This document shows positions 1-10,865 of a DNA stretch of 64,000 nt, in pieces. The translations under genes were made by a program, and so were the position numbers. Positions within the stretch are counted from its first letter, which is position 1. Every line of letters begins with the position of its first letter. The notes beneath the pieces were generated by a model. It did not search any database and was not told the origin of the DNA. It saw only the letters and a list, made by a program, of their open reading frames with translations. The stretch is taken from NCBI GenBank assembly GCA_032622095.1, contig CP136061.1:122708754-122772753 (forward strand), read 5' to 3'. Source of the DNA: Siphonodentalium dalli (taxonomy: Eukaryota > Mollusca > Scaphopoda > Gadilida > Siphonodentaliidae).

Positions 1-181
1 ATTTTGATAATTGGTAGTGAAGAACGGGTGGTCGGAGCTTCTCCAAAATGCCTCGATGACCATTCCCGTGGGATTTTACCCTTAGATGGGAAGTTTGGGC
101 TCCATCGAGCCAGCCGTTTTAGAGTCTATAGAGGACAAATATACACATATATTTATATACGTAGTTCTCAAAATATATAGT
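1..181. repeat. ~180 bp interspersed repeat, copy 1
   Basis: This block is a diverged direct copy of 1753-1936. Shared stretches include GAGCTTCTCCAAAATGCC, CCCTTAGATGGGAAGTTT and CGAGTCTATAAAGGACAAAT, followed by a TATA-rich tail and CTCAAAATATAT. The shared CCGTTTT-GAGTCTATA end followed by AT-rich simple sequence resembles the 3' tail of a non-LTR retroelement, but no coding part is present. It may begin outside the window. Confidence 0.6.
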
Positions 182-762
182 AGACTAGCCGATGAGCCCG
201 ACGTTGTCCGGGGTATTCAAAAACCAAATTTCAAGTCGATAGCTCTACACAGCTCGACGTTGTCCGGGCTATTCAAAAACCAAACTTCAAGTCGATAGCT
301 CTACCCGTTTCCGATATCTGGTCTGTGCATGCGCGAATCTGGCGTCGCACGGGCTCGGCGACCCGATAAAATTCGTATCCGGGGCAAGATACATTCACAT
401 ACCAAATTTCAAGTCGATAGCTCCACCCGTTTCCGATATCTCGTCTGCGCATGCGCGAAGCTGGCGTCGCACGGGCTCGGCGACCCGATAAAATTCGTAT
501 CCGGGGCAAGATACATTCACATACCAAATTTCAAGTCGATAGCTCCACCCGTTTCCGAGATCTCATCTGCGCATGCGCGAAGCGGGCGCCGCACGGGCTC
601 GCCAATACGACAACGTCCACCGCCTGGTCAAACTACACACACGTACCAAGTTTCGTCCCGATCGGTCGAGAATCGTAGATTTGTATAAATGACAAACATA
701 CAGACAAACATACAGACAAACAGACAGAGGTCTTCAAAATATATAGGAGACTAGCAGATTAG
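182..762. repeat. GC-rich tandem repeat, ~122 bp period
   Basis: A unit containing TTCAAGTCGATAGCTC, a CGCATGCGCG segment and CACGGGCTCGGCGACC recurs at about 122 bp spacing (AACCAAATTTC at 401 and 523, with an earlier copy from about 285). A shorter 56 bp duplication (CGACGTTGTCCGGG at 199 and 255) lies at its left edge. The block ends in ACATACAGACAAACAGACAG simple sequence. AAAATATATAG-AGACTAGC appears at both ends (about 169 and 737), so the array may be one inserted unit. Reading frames through it repeat with the unit and are not genes. Confidence 0.7.
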
Positions 763-1440
763 CCCGCCACTGACGTGGTTCGTCTCATGGCTTAGTTCGG
801 AAAAGCAATTGCAACAGCTTCCGAGACACTGTCGTGGGCCACGGACTGCCGTAACAGTTGATAACATGTTCACATTCTGCAGATCGGGCACTGCTGTCAG
901 TCAAAAAATATAACGCACATGCTATAACTCCAGTATCACTAACGTACGTGGCATCGGAAGGGTCAGGTTAACTTCTGCCTGGATCCACGTGACGTAATTC
1001 ACAACCACGTGTATTTACCTCGAAAGTGTTAAAATTGCGTGACCGTGACACACACAATGGTCCGATATTGGGCACGCATTCCCTGGAATTTCCCAGAAGA
1101 TATTCATGGGGAGGTCAAGTGACCAATTTTGAAATTTGCTGGTCGCATTCGTCTGTAGGTCTGAGGAATTTTCGGCTAGATATTGTTACCAACATGACAT
1201 ATTTAAATTAATCCCGCCGTGCACCCCCATCACCAACGCGACGTAATTTTGGTACCATGTGTTGCGTTCTAAAAATAGGTCGATTGCAGTGGATTCGTAG
1301 ATGACGAAATATGAGTGCGACAGAGAATATTGTTTGATCGAAAGCATTTGAATTAATACGTCACAAGACTCGCCTTGATGCTGGCTAATAGATATTTGTC
1401 CCTGCTAGGTGTTGGGAATGTGAATTAAAATTGCTGTGGA
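763..1440. other. Unassigned sequence
   Basis: No recognisable gene, repeat or hairpin was seen. Base composition is less AT-rich than most of the window. Confidence 0.5.
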
Positions 1441-1600
1441 GGTCTAATCCGATGAAAATGTCCCCTTTCCTAGGAAGCGGTTTGAGTCTATAAAGGATAC
1501 ACACATATATATAATTTGGGAGTACCCGTTTCAAGGTGAAGATCACCTCGGGCGGAAAAACTGACCCGATGAAAATCTCCGCCGTTCATAGGAAGCCCTA
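1441..1600. repeat. Short local direct repeat
   Basis: CCGATGAAAATGTCCCC with TAGGAAGC at about 1450-1482 is echoed by CCGATGAAAATCTCCGCC with TAGGAAGC at about 1567-1597. Between them is the GAGTCTATAAAGGA-TATATA motif also found in the 1-181 and 1753-1936 repeats, so this is probably another diverged piece of that family. Confidence 0.45.
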
Positions 1601-1752
1601 AGTACGTCACACAACACGCTCATGTCTGGATACAGTCTTACACGCACACGCCCAGACCCAGACGTAGGAATCACATTACACACATACGCTCTTTATCAAC
1701 GACACTGCGGATACGAACGCTCTTTAACTATCAACGCGATTAACCCCGCAGT

Positions 1753-1936
1753 GCCATTTTTTGTGACTGAGAGTGGATAACGGGTGCTCTGAGCTTCTCC
1801 AAAATGCCGCGACGACCATTCTTGTGGGTTTTTGCCCTTAGATGGGAAGTTTGAGCCCAATCGATGCAGCCGTTTTCGAGTCTATAAAGGACAAATATAT
1901 ATACACATATAGGGAAGTCTCAAAATATATATGAGA
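1753..1936. repeat. ~180 bp interspersed repeat, copy 2
   Basis: Direct copy of 1-181 in the same orientation, about 75-80 percent alike by eye, ending in the same CTCAAAATATAT tail. The pair brackets the 122 bp tandem array and about 1 kb of unassigned DNA. Confidence 0.6.
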
Positions 1937-2151
1937 TAATATTGAGCACTATAATCCAAACAATGTCAATCTGGTGATTTCGCTGTTGGACCACAAACTC
2001 ATGGAACCATTTAACATTTGTATGTGCATGGTAAACTTATTCCATGTCATACTGATTCTTTATATTTCGGCACGATTGGAGGTACGGTCAACCAATCGCC
2101 AATGGTAATCAGCACTTTATACTCATTTAATTTGTTCATGGGTGGATACTT

Positions 2152-2173
2152 GTATATATATATATATATATAT
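2152..2173. repeat. (TA)n microsatellite
   Basis: An uninterrupted TA run lies immediately left of a family A element, which uses TA as its target. Confidence 0.9.
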
Positions 2174-2176
2174 GTA

Positions 2177-2318
2177 CAGTAATGCCCTAAATAATCGACT
2201 CCTTAACCACAGCAGAATTATGGGTAACTTTTCAGGATTCAGTCGGAAATATGGCTTGTTGCCATTCATTGGAAAGCTCTCAGTTACCCATAATTCTGCT
2301 GTGGTTATTTTGGGCATC
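2177..2318. mobile_element. Family A palindromic MITE, copy 1, right arm deleted
   Basis: The left arm is complete (CAGTAATGCCCTAAATAAT ... GGAAAGCTCTC). It jumps straight to GTTACCCATAATTCTGC of the right arm, so about 50 bp of the right arm is lost and the outer end is degraded (GGGCATCAT). This is the only family A copy here with an internal deletion on the right side. Confidence 0.85.
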
Positions 2319-2834
2319 ATAGGTTCTATAATATGCATGTTATTTTTCCTTGTACCATGTAACAATGGCTGGAATACACAATCAATGGAGTTTCCCCAAT
2401 AATTAAGTGCCAAAATTGCACTTTCTCCTCATTTGGTGAGTGCTGACAGTTAATGCCACCCACAGTCACCCCTGCATGCTCCAAATTCTACATAAAAAAA
2501 TAACAATGTTGTTCCATGTGCATCTCGGAGCAGAATAACAAAAAAAACTAGGTGTAATCTATATCACAATTTACATAGTTCTCTATCTGGATTATTGACT
2601 TCGATTTGTGGAACAAATTTGAATACCCCACTCTAATTATCAGATGCTATATGCTAATTCAGGATGTAGTTGTCAACACCCTAATCACTGAGTTCTGTAC
2701 TTCGTATCAATACTTAGCTTTGTGCCAAAGACAGGGGGATTAGTTGTGGGATACGAGGCTCAGGGTTCTATTACAAACCAGGCTTAAGAATGGCTAATGA
2801 TCAAGACTATCACTATAATGTTACACTCTGTGTA
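2319..2834. other. Unassigned AT-rich sequence
   Basis: No gene or repeat was recognised in this spacer between two family A copies. Confidence 0.5.
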
Positions 2835-3053
2835 CAGTAATGCCCTAAGTAATCGACCCCTTAACCACAACAGAATTATGGGTAACTTTTCAGGATTTAG
2901 TTGGAAATATGGCTTGTTGCCATTCATCGGAAAGCTCTCTACGAGAGCTTTCCGATTCTGATTAATGGCAACAAGCCATATTTCCGTCTAAATCCTGAAA
3001 AGTTACCCATAATTCTGCTGTGGTTAAGGGGTCGATTACTTAGGGCATTACTT
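2835..3053. mobile_element. Family A palindromic MITE, copy 2, near full length
   Basis: Both arms are present: CAGTAATGCCCTAAGTAA at the left and TTAGGGCATTACT at the right, with the centre at CTCTCTACGAGAGC. TA precedes the element. The two arms form one long hairpin with no coding content. The TA target and short conserved ends point to mobilisation by a Tc1/mariner-type transposase, which is inference. Confidence 0.9.
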
Positions 3054-3054
3054 T

Positions 3055-3202
3055 AGTTCTCACTCGTTATCTTGTTATTCTGTGTATCTGCAACTGCATA
3101 ATGCTTTCTAGAAGAGACGTTGTGATCAATGGGTTGTTTCTTAATAACATGCTATCGATTCTGTGTTTTCAAGGGCATTTTTAATTATCATTAGTTGATT
3201 GG
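3055..3202. repeat. Interspersed repeat K, copy 1
   Basis: Direct repeat of 8300-8462: both contain TTCTCACTC-TTATCTTGTTATT, ACTGCATAATGCTT, TTGTGATCAATGGGTTGTT and GGCATTTTTAATTA. Its function and ends are unknown. The left edge abuts family A copy 2. Confidence 0.6.
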
Positions 3203-3818
3203 TTCTCAAGGCATATTCAGACGGCGTCGCGACCGATGCGCCTTCAGCTTCGATGCTCAATTAGCACAGACATAATATCACATGTTCGCACAGTGTTGCA
3301 AATGAAGCGATGCGATCAAAGTGCCGATCGGAAGATTATAAAGCATGAAGTCATACAATTAAATGATATAATTAAATTGGCATTTTATTTTTTATTAGAA
3401 GGCATCAAAAGGACTATTTCAGAACTATTGACTTGATGTGTGTTGGACCAATGATTCCCACAGACCCAAGCTTGGGGAAAATTACCACATATATACCATA
3501 TATACCATATGTGATGACTTGCTGTGATTAGTTACCATTTTGAAAACACAAAACAAACGAGGATCGACCCCCCAATGTAGGATGACGGAATTTCCACGAG
3601 AATATTTTGGCACCATTGACGCGGAAATTGTGCTGCTTGCTTTGTCGTCTGTAAGGGCCTTTATAAATAGATCATTATTGCATATTTATCTGTAAAACAC
3701 TCCGATATATCACAGAAAACAAAAGAAAAATTATAACCAATGCAAAGGAAGGTTCTTTTACTGTTCAATGGAAAAAATTGTCAGTTGCTTTCATTGTTCT
3801 ATTACAAATCAGCTTGGC
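3203..3818. other. Unassigned AT-rich sequence
   Basis: A short ATATACCATATATACCATAT tandem lies at about 3488. No gene is supported; the short reading frames here have no recognisable motif. Confidence 0.5.
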
Positions 3819-4220
3819 TTAACCCTTTACCCAACAAACCGGCCAAAACCGGCCAAATAAAGCTTCAACAGCCTAAAATATCTTCGGTCTGTCTCAATAG
3901 AACCATACAAATATGGATATCATTGGAATCGGCTCCTTGACCACATTGTGATAGTTACAGTTATGCCCTGTGCCAATGCATTCTCTTATATATGCGAGTC
4001 GACCATAGGTCGCCTCGCATATATAACAGAATGCATTGGCCTAAAAAAATACTTTTTTTTAACACTTTTTACCATTTTTTCTTACATTCTTTAACAATTT
4101 TTATAATTTTTAATGTGTTAAGCCAATGCATTCTCTTATATATGCGAGGCGACCTATGGTCGACTCGCATATATAAGAGAATGCATTGGCACAGGGCCGT
4201 TCTGTTGGGTAAAGGGTTAA
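3819..4220 (+). mobile_element. C1 piggyBac-like MITE, copy a
   Basis: A 402 bp element with perfect TTAA at both ends, beginning CCCTTTACCCAACA and ending TGTTGGGTAAAGGG. After the left terminus comes AACCGGCCAAAACCGGCC. Two ~75 bp palindromes follow, each with the core CCAATGCATTCTC ... GAGTCGACCATAGGTCGCC ... GAATGCATTGG, separated by a T-rich spacer. TTAA duplication and CCCTTT ends are typical of piggyBac-superfamily derivatives; no transposase is encoded. It is nearly identical to the copies at 24281, 38101 and 45749. Confidence 0.92.
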
Positions 4221-4336
4221 AGATGCTCTATCTCTTCCTGGCAGCACTTCCAAAAACAACAACAAGCTTTATATGAAACTCCTTTTCAAGGCACGTTTCA
4301 ATTATTATTACCAAAATACACAAGAGGAACATCTGA

Positions 4337-4714
4337 TGGTGCACAGGCCTGAGAATAAGGTACCTGTCATTTACAGAATGAGGTCTCCAGAGGGTGCATT
4401 TAGTGACGCTATCCTGCATGGGGACCTCTGGGGACCTCATTCTGCATGGCCTCATCTGCTTTGGGAGACATAGACTCAGATTGAAGTTTCCAAATGGTGA
4501 ATATTGTGATGCAATGTATCGTCTGCCAATTTGGGGATATAAATTTGATAATGAAGTAACTTTCCAGATAAGATGAGGCTTTAGCAGAATGAGGTCCCCT
4601 GTGAGTGAATTTGTTGATGCTAGCCCCCTATGTGGGATAGCGTCACTAAATTCACCCTCTGGGGGCCTCATTCTGCAAATGACAGGCACCTTATTATCAG
4701 GCCTGCTGGTGCAC
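4337..4714 (-). mobile_element. Family B double-palindrome element, copy 1
   Basis: Outer inverted ends GGTGCACAGGCCTGA / CAGGCCTGCTGGTGCAC enclose two inner palindromes built on CAGAATGAGGTC / GACCTCATTCTG (about 4376-4455 and 4585-4674). The middle (GGCCTCATCTGC ... CCAATTTGGGGATAT ... AGATGAGGC) matches the reverse complement of the middle of copy 4 (14354), so this copy lies in the opposite orientation. No coding content is seen. Confidence 0.85.
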
Positions 4715-4901
4715 ATATTTCACCTAAATTGTTTTAAAACAGATTTCCAACCAAAAATATTAAATTGTAATGTTATAAAATTGGCCCGATTCATAGAAAT
4801 AATTAGAAAATAAAATTATTTTCTTGGTGACAGAAGCTCCTGTTAAATGGTGTCTCTAATTAAACAATTATTATTGTGTCATATATGGTTGCTGTTATAT
4901 A

Positions 4902-5083
4902 CAGTAATGCCCTAAGTAATTGACCCCTTTAATAACCACAGCAGAATTATGGGTAACTTTTCAGGATTTAGTCTCAATGAGAGCTTTCCAATGAATGGCA
5001 ACAAGCCATATTTCCGACTAAATCATGAAAAGTTACCCATAATTCTGCTGTGGTTAAGGGGTCGATTATTTAGGACATTACTG
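4902..5083. mobile_element. Family A palindromic MITE, copy 3, left arm deleted
   Basis: TA flanks both ends. The left arm runs to CAGGATTTAGTC and then jumps to the centre; the right arm from GAGAGCTTTCC to GGACATTACTG is complete. Confidence 0.9.
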
Positions 5084-5092
5084 TAGATCCTT

Positions 5093-5231
5093 GTGCATTG
5101 ACCCTTTCTATACTAAATGGATTCTTCCATCAGTTATAAAATTACAGGTAGGAATGATCTATTGTTCATTTGGATGGGTGTTCAGGTATTAAACTTCTTG
5201 ATAAATGATTTGACGACAGAATGACTATAAA
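5093..5231. mobile_element. C6 element, copy a, left part
   Basis: It begins ACCCTTTCTATACTAAATGG, the C6 terminus, and continues with the C6 body (TCAGTTATAAAA, GGGTGTTCAGGTA). It is cut by the 1.65 kb element starting at 5232 and resumes at 6885. Confidence 0.75.
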
Positions 5232-6880
5232 GAGGTCATCTCAAAACTCTAATCGGTACCGATTGACATTTACCGATTGTAATCAAGCCTTTTGAATCGG
5301 AAACAATCGGTTAAAGTCGGATAGCGTAATTACGTTTAGAGCGTCATGAACGGAAAAATTGGTACCGATTCTACCGATCAATGCATAAGACGTCAAAAGA
5401 GGGAACGCCACAGTCGGTAAGATAATCGGTGAAATCGGTACTGGTTGAGACGTTTTACATTGTATTGTCGTTGTATGAAAGCAACACGCATCTGTCGTTG
5501 TTAACCCCAGAACAGAGATCATTGCGGATTCCCCCGGAAAAAATCCTATGACCCCTACACATTTACGATAATGGGACAATCCTGGATCAACTCTGTGCAC
5601 TACTTTTACTTTGCACGTGCTTTAATTAAAAAATTATATGTTCCAAATGCGCGTCTTATATGAGATATAAAAGTGACCATTATAAAATCCGCACACTGTG
5701 TGAATAATATTTTATTCAAAATACAAATGGATTAATGTTAAATCTACGCTAAACAGTACTTTTTCAGCACTATTTTGACCAATTCTCTCATATTCCTCCA
5801 CGCACATTGTCGGAAGTTTGTTTTGCGCGCATATAACTGTCATTTTTGAAGTCAGTGTGACGTTTTCGAAGCATTATCAACTTAATCAAGGTGAATCGAC
5901 GCACATTAAACAAAATTATTATTTATATTTTATTTTTTACAAAGACAAAAAGCCGTTCTGTCCTTTTGTTTTCAATTATAAATAGTAATCTAACAGACAC
6001 TCGAAAGCATGTGTTTGTCAAAAAGTAAACAGATTCGAGGTACCTGGCACGTGCAGTGAGCCGACGATTTGCAGTATGTTTTCATATACTTATTCAATTG
6101 GTAATTTTGTTTCTAAGCATCGTGTAAATGGAACCGGTGTTCTGAAAAAAGTGCACGTGTTCCGATATACTATTTGTTGCAGAACACCGGTCTTTCAAAT
6201 TACCGATTGAATAAGTAAAAGAAAACATGGATGGCGACAAGTCAAGAGTCGCTACTCGCTAATGGTGAGAAATGTTTTAAGCTCCGTTAATTTAGCGTCC
6301 GGAACTATTATATCGCTGCAGAGTTGTAGCTGAGTATGTTATTTATAGGAAACATGCGACATATGCCCAGTATTTTGTGTTTAGTGTTTTTATTTGAGAT
6401 ATGTTTGTCCGGGCACCTGGTTAAGCCTGCATAACTTGAGTTTATTATATTAGGATACCGATTTATAAACTCGATTAAACCCTTATTTTTATACGAGAGT
6501 TGACTGTAAGGAAACCTTGGTCTAGTTATTACTAGACTGAATACAGACCTACGTGGTACCGGTATTAACTTGAAAACAAATACATAAACAAATTAAATCA
6601 TTTGTTGCCAGACCAATAGTGAATTACTCAGGTGATGCGCCAATTAGCTACGTTATATTTGAGTACTGGTAACGTTCTGATCGGTAGATTCGGTACCGAT
6701 TGTGACCGTCACAAATTGACGTAATCGGAAAAATCGGTACCGATTGACGCGTTGTTCAAAAACGTCATTTCTACGTTGTAATCGGTATTTTATCGGTAGA
6801 AATGACTTCCACAATGCGTTGTCAATCGGAAAAATCGGTGTTTTTGGTCATTTTACCGATTTTAGTTTTGAGATGACCCC
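5232..6880. mobile_element. Element H: 1.65 kb terminal-inverted-repeat transposon derivative
   Basis: The ends are inverted repeats, GAGGTCATCTCAAAAC at the left and GTTTTGAGATGACCCC at the right, flanked by a TAAA duplication (5228-5231 and 6881-6884). Both subterminal zones are packed with ATCGGTA / TACCGAT motifs in both orientations, roughly two dozen in all. That is the pattern of subterminal transposase-binding arrays in several cut-and-paste superfamilies. The interior holds no convincing transposase frame, only short frames. It interrupts a C6 copy, so it is younger than that copy. The superfamily is not assigned. Confidence 0.8.
6077..6230. repeat. Hairpin inside element H
   Basis: GTTTTCATATACTTATTCAAT with GGTAATTTTG and GGAACCGGTGTTCTG is mirrored by CAGAACACCGGT, AAATTACCGATTG and AATAAGTAAAAGAAAAC. 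The arms are about 55 bp with a ~35 bp loop. A short frame starting ATGGATGGCGACAAG follows at 6226 but stops after 11 codons. Confidence 0.75.
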
Positions 6881-6884
6881 TAAA

Positions 6885-7010
6885 TGATAATACAAGAGCA
6901 GAATGATTCATAATCTTTGGTGTGAAATGTTCAGATAATAAGTTTAACTATAGTCATTTGTTGAACTTAATATCTGAACATTTCCTAAGGGAACTTAACT
7001 CATTTGAGAC
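6885..7010. mobile_element. C6 element, copy a, right part
   Basis: AAATGTTCAGATAATAAG, GTTGAACTTAATATCTG and GAACATTTCC match the internal hairpin of C6 copies at 15708 and 45131. The right terminus is lost. Confidence 0.65.
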
Positions 7011-7051
7011 TTGATTCTTTTGAGAAAACATTACTCACAGACGAGATTGTT

Positions 7052-7760
7052 TGCAGAAATGCTCACTTTTATATAATTTTATAGCAATTTATGCGTTTAT
7101 TCAATGTTGGGTCAGACCATTTGCCATGGCAGAATTCTCCGCGTGACAACTCATATAATATGAGTGATCATCCGTAGTCTATAAATTTTCTAGAAATTTT
7201 GGGTAGATACCACCAAATTGCGACCGGTTACCATAGCAACATATTTTCGGAAATGTATGCGTTTGGGGCTGTAATTTCGCTATATGACAATACCTTTGCG
7301 ACATTTTGAATCAAATATAAATTATTTCCAAAGTTAAATGATCCAGGAATATTTTGCCAACATCTGGAACTAGCCTTGCTCAAAAATCACCCATCACCGA
7401 CAGAGGGCGCCATTCAAAATGGCCGCCAAACCCCCGTTTTCTAACGTTAAAATGCTTACTTTCATATCATTTTATAGCACTGTATGCGTTAATTTAATGC
7501 TGGGTCAGACCATTTGCCATGACAGAATTCTCCACGTGACAGCTGATAATATATGGGTTATCATCCGTGATCTATAAATCTTCCAAAAATTTTTTTTGGG
7601 TAGATACCACCAAATTGCGACTGGTTGACATGGCAACCGATTTTCGGAAAATTATGCATTTGGGGGCTGTAATTTCGCTATACGAGATGTCTGCGTGCGA
7701 CATTTTTAATCAAATGTAATTAATTTCCAAAAAATTGGATCCAGGAATATACCGGTACTT
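7052..7760. repeat. 393 bp tandem duplication
   Basis: Two units repeat at a 393 bp offset (GCTCACTTTTATA at 7061 and GCTTACTTTCATA at 7454). Shared landmarks are GGGTCAGACCATTTGCCATG, AGAATTCTCC-CGTGACA, GGGTAGATACCACCAAATTG and GGGGCTGTAATTTCGCTATA. An AAAATGGCCGCC motif lies between the units and recurs near 18498. The copies are diverged, so the duplication is old. No coding sequence is seen. Confidence 0.8.
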
Positions 7761-8299
7761 AAATTGCTCTCGCTTCTTGTTCCTTCTGCTGAAGGGGTCA
7801 AGTTTCACCTGCCATGGTGATTGACAACCGAAAAAATTGTCTACGCGTCTACGGCTTAGGCGACTGGGCGCCGCCATTTTGGAACAATGACGTCACGAAT
7901 CACGGCACGCGACCCCCACGTGATGCCAAAAATAGGTTACATCTTCATGGACCCCTCACTGAGTGATCGGCCTATATCGAATACATGATACTATGCATAA
8001 AACATTTAATTATAAATGATTCATTCGCTGATAACAAGTGCATGAAGTGGGAAACGGATATAAGTAGGTAATGTTTTGGGAAACGGATATATCCGTTTCC
8101 CGTCCTAAAGGAGTTAACTGGTCAATGCATATTTAGTACAGAAGGGTTAAATTGTGAAGACATTCTAGCTGCCGAATTTTGTGTAAAATTCCCAATGTTA
8201 AAAATAATGTGGAATGTAGAATAAATAGACTGTGGGTTTTAAATACACCTGAATCTATATCAGGGAAAAGATAGTGATCTAGTCTGTCATTGTGTGTTG
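7761..8299. other. Unassigned sequence with small palindrome
   Basis: A perfect palindrome GGGAAACGGATAT/ATATCCGTTTCCC lies at 8078-8101, preceded by a second GGGAAACGGATATA at about 8049. A TGACGTCA site is present near 7889. No gene is supported. Confidence 0.5.
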
Positions 8300-8462
8300 T
8301 TCTCACTCATTATCTTGTTATTTTGTGTATATGCGACTGCATAATGCTTCCTGTAAAAGAGTGTTGTGATCAATGGGTTGTTCCAAATCTGTCAGAGTCT
8401 AACATGTTATTGATTCGGTGTTTAAAATGGCATTTTTAATTACAATTACTGGTAATACATTT
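8300..8462. repeat. Interspersed repeat K, copy 2
   Basis: Direct copy of 3055-3202 in the same orientation. Confidence 0.6.
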
Positions 8463-8565
8463 GTTCTCATAAATAGATCATGAATGCATATATACCTGGT
8501 AAACACTGTTTTTGACAGCCTCAAGTGAGGTTCTCTGCTTAATTTGGCCACATGCAGTGCCATAT

Positions 8566-8790
8566 CTGATAGAGTGTGTCTGTCATTTGCAGAATGAGGT
8601 CCCCAAGGGGTGAATTTAGTGATTCTGACCTGCACAACGGGGTAGCATCACCAAATTCACCCTCTGGGGACCTCATTCTGCTTTATAATAATAGACCTCA
8701 TCTTCTGGGAAGTATATATAGTCTCAAATTAACATTTTTAGTTTCTTTTTTCCTTGTGTTAAGTTTGTTCTTGTTTGTGGAAATCTTGAT
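8566..8790 (+). mobile_element. Family B element, copy 2, left half
   Basis: It has GTGTGTCTGTCATTTGCAGA, the first palindrome (to GACCTCATTCTGC at about 8682) and the start of the middle (CTTCTGGGAAGTATATATAG). The second palindrome and right end are missing. Confidence 0.8.
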
Positions 8791-8873
8791 TGCCATAGAT
8801 ATCATCTCAATATAAATGGCCAAAGTATTGACCGAATCAGGAACAATTGTGATGAGAAATCATTTTAAATAGG

Positions 8874-9510
8874 TTCTTTGGTATTCATATTGATGAGAAT
8901 TTAACATATAAATTTCATGTGTCTGCTGTTGCAAATAAGATGTTGAGGGCTATATATGCTATTAATAGAGCTAAAAACTTCTTCCTGAAAGAAACCTAAG
9001 TCAATTGTATCACTGTTTAGTGCATAGTCACCTGTTATATGGTATTGAAATTTGGGGAAACTCGAACACACTCAATAAATTGACAAAACTTCAGAAAAAA
9101 ACAATTTAAGTCATTCATAATAGGAGATATAATAGTCATACAGATCACTTATTCAAAAAGAGTAAAATATTAAAAGCCTCGTTTTATATAAGCTCAAAAT
9201 CTCAAAATATATGCATGACTGGTATCACAATAATCTACCACCTCCACTTCAAAAAACATATAGCATCCATAATAAAGCTGGTATGACTACAAGATAGAGT
9301 GGTAAAATTAGTGAATCCAAACCAAGAACGAACTTCACAGGAAATCATCCATTTCATATCTTTCCCAAACTTTGGAAAAACATTTAAATCAACTCTTCCT
9401 AGATCAAAATTTAAACATGAATTATTTGATGAATTTATTGATAGTTACTTAGACACTGTTAAATGTAAAAACCTCCGCTGTTTTGATGGCTACACATTCA
9501 TGTATGAATA
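8874..9510 (+). pseudogene. Decayed LINE reverse-transcriptase C-terminus
   Basis: Read through stops and frameshifts, the plus strand gives FFGIHIDENLTYKFHVSAVA (from 8874), then QLYHCLVHSHLLYGIEIWGN, TDHLFKKSKILKA and a tail TFKSTLPRSKFKHELFDEF (to 9510). FLGIxIDxxLxWxxHI, the L-Y-x-L-x-x-x-x-L-xY-x-x-x-x-WG block and the final lysine-rich FKxxL segment are the hallmark order at the end of CR1/L2/Jockey-type LINE polymerases, just after the thumb. In-frame stops follow FLKET and LQKKTI, so it is dead. Nothing of the catalytic domain or endonuclease remains upstream, which fits a 5'-truncated insertion. Confidence 0.75.
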
Positions 9511-9889
9511 GTCCATAATACCCCATACTCCAGGAAATTCTTCCAGAAATTTATCACTCTTAGTCTAATTGAATACAAGAATACTCTGATCACCGCAATA
9601 ATAAAATAATATCTATCTCATCAGTCATCTTCTTTCTGGTCATCTATAATCTATCTATAATTTATAGATTAAAATTATGATTAAGTATTTTCTTTTGGAT
9701 AACTCTATAGTTAGAACCATTTGAAGAAATGCATTTCAGTCTCATACAATAACTAGCCTGGCAGGCCAAATACGAAATACCACATTGTCTTGGGATAGCT
9801 CAGTCGGAATATGTTTATTCTATGGGAGGTGTAGGAAGACGACCAGTTGGTCATACCACCTCCCTGTGATATATACCATATTTTATTAC
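9511..9889. other. Probable LINE 3' flank and unassigned sequence
   Basis: AATAATATCTATCTC and CTATAATCTATCTATAAT simple sequence at about 9604-9665 could be the tail of the LINE remnant. GGGATAGCTCAGTCGG at about 9791 resembles a tRNA A-box but no B-box follows. Confidence 0.4.
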
Positions 9890-10865
9890 TTTTGTACCCT
9901 TTATTATGCCTCGACTTGATGTCTGCAGGTATATAGTCGACGTCTCCGTCCGTCCGTACGTCCGTCTGTACATCCGTCCGTCCGTCCGTCCGTCCATACA
10001 AACATATTGCATTATTGTTCAGCAACCGCTGGGCAGATTTAGCTGATATTTGGTATGGTGATAGAGCAGCATGGGGGAACAGCTACATGCATAGCGCGGG
10101 TTTCGTCCACCCATTTTCACCAGAGTTATGGCCCTTTTTTTTACTTAGAAAATTAAATTTTCTCTTTGTAATTTGGGTTTCCAGATGATAGCGTGAGCTT
10201 TGGTGGTACGATTGTAAATCCCATATTTTTGTGGATCAGTTATATGAAAATACATGTCAAGTGCGAATTTGGGTATGATCTGATGATTTTTGCCAGAGTT
10301 ATGGCCCTTTTTTATGTTTACCCATACCATAGTATGGTAAACATAGTGTCGTTGTCCGGATTGACCACTCGTCGTTAGTCCGTCCGTCTGTCCGTCCGTC
10401 TGTCTGTCTGTCTGTCTGTAGACACTTTACGCATGGTGCGATAACTGAAATATTTTCTATCTGATCGGAATAAAATTTTGTATATGAATTTCTCAGCACC
10501 AAATACAGATCGAGTTCGAATATGGGTTTGATCCGAGTTTTTTTAGGGAGTTATGGCCCTTTTTCAACTTAGAATTCATGCATGCTGCCATAACTAAAAA
10601 AAAATTCATCTGACCGTAACCAAATTTGGTATGCGAGTTGCTCAGCCCAAAATACATATCGTGTTCGAATATGGGTTTGATCAGATATTTTTTAATGGAG
10701 TTATGGCCCTTTGACATAGAATTCATGCATGCTTCAATCAATCAACAATTTTTCAACTGATAGGAACCAAATTTTGTATGTGAGTTTCTCAACTCAAAAT
10801 ACAGATCGAGTTTGAATATGGGTTTGATCTGATATTCTTTAATGGAGTTATGGTCTTTTGATTAT
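9890..10865 (+). repeat. Family D interspersed repeat cluster
   Basis: GTCCGTCC/GTCTGTCT runs (9950-9995, 10378-10420) are each followed by diverged units ending in GAGTTATGGCCCTTTTT. The later part is a tandem array at about 147-149 bp (ATATGGGTTTGAT at 10520, 10669 and 10816) with GATCGAGTTCGAATATGGG and AATTCATGCATGC. A short inverted pair ATACCATAGTATGGTA lies at 10323. The pattern is one I associate with bivalve genomes. Reading frames with QTDGRTD-type repeats come from the GTCC runs, not from genes. Confidence 0.75.

Noticed and set aside
5283-5600. 105-codon minus-strand frame inside element H as a transposase
   Set aside because: It overlaps the ATCGGT subterminal array and contains no catalytic-like pattern.
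9753-10502. Frames with TDGRTDVQTD-type repeats resembling a repetitive protein
   Set aside because: They come from GTCC/GTCT simple sequence in family D repeats.
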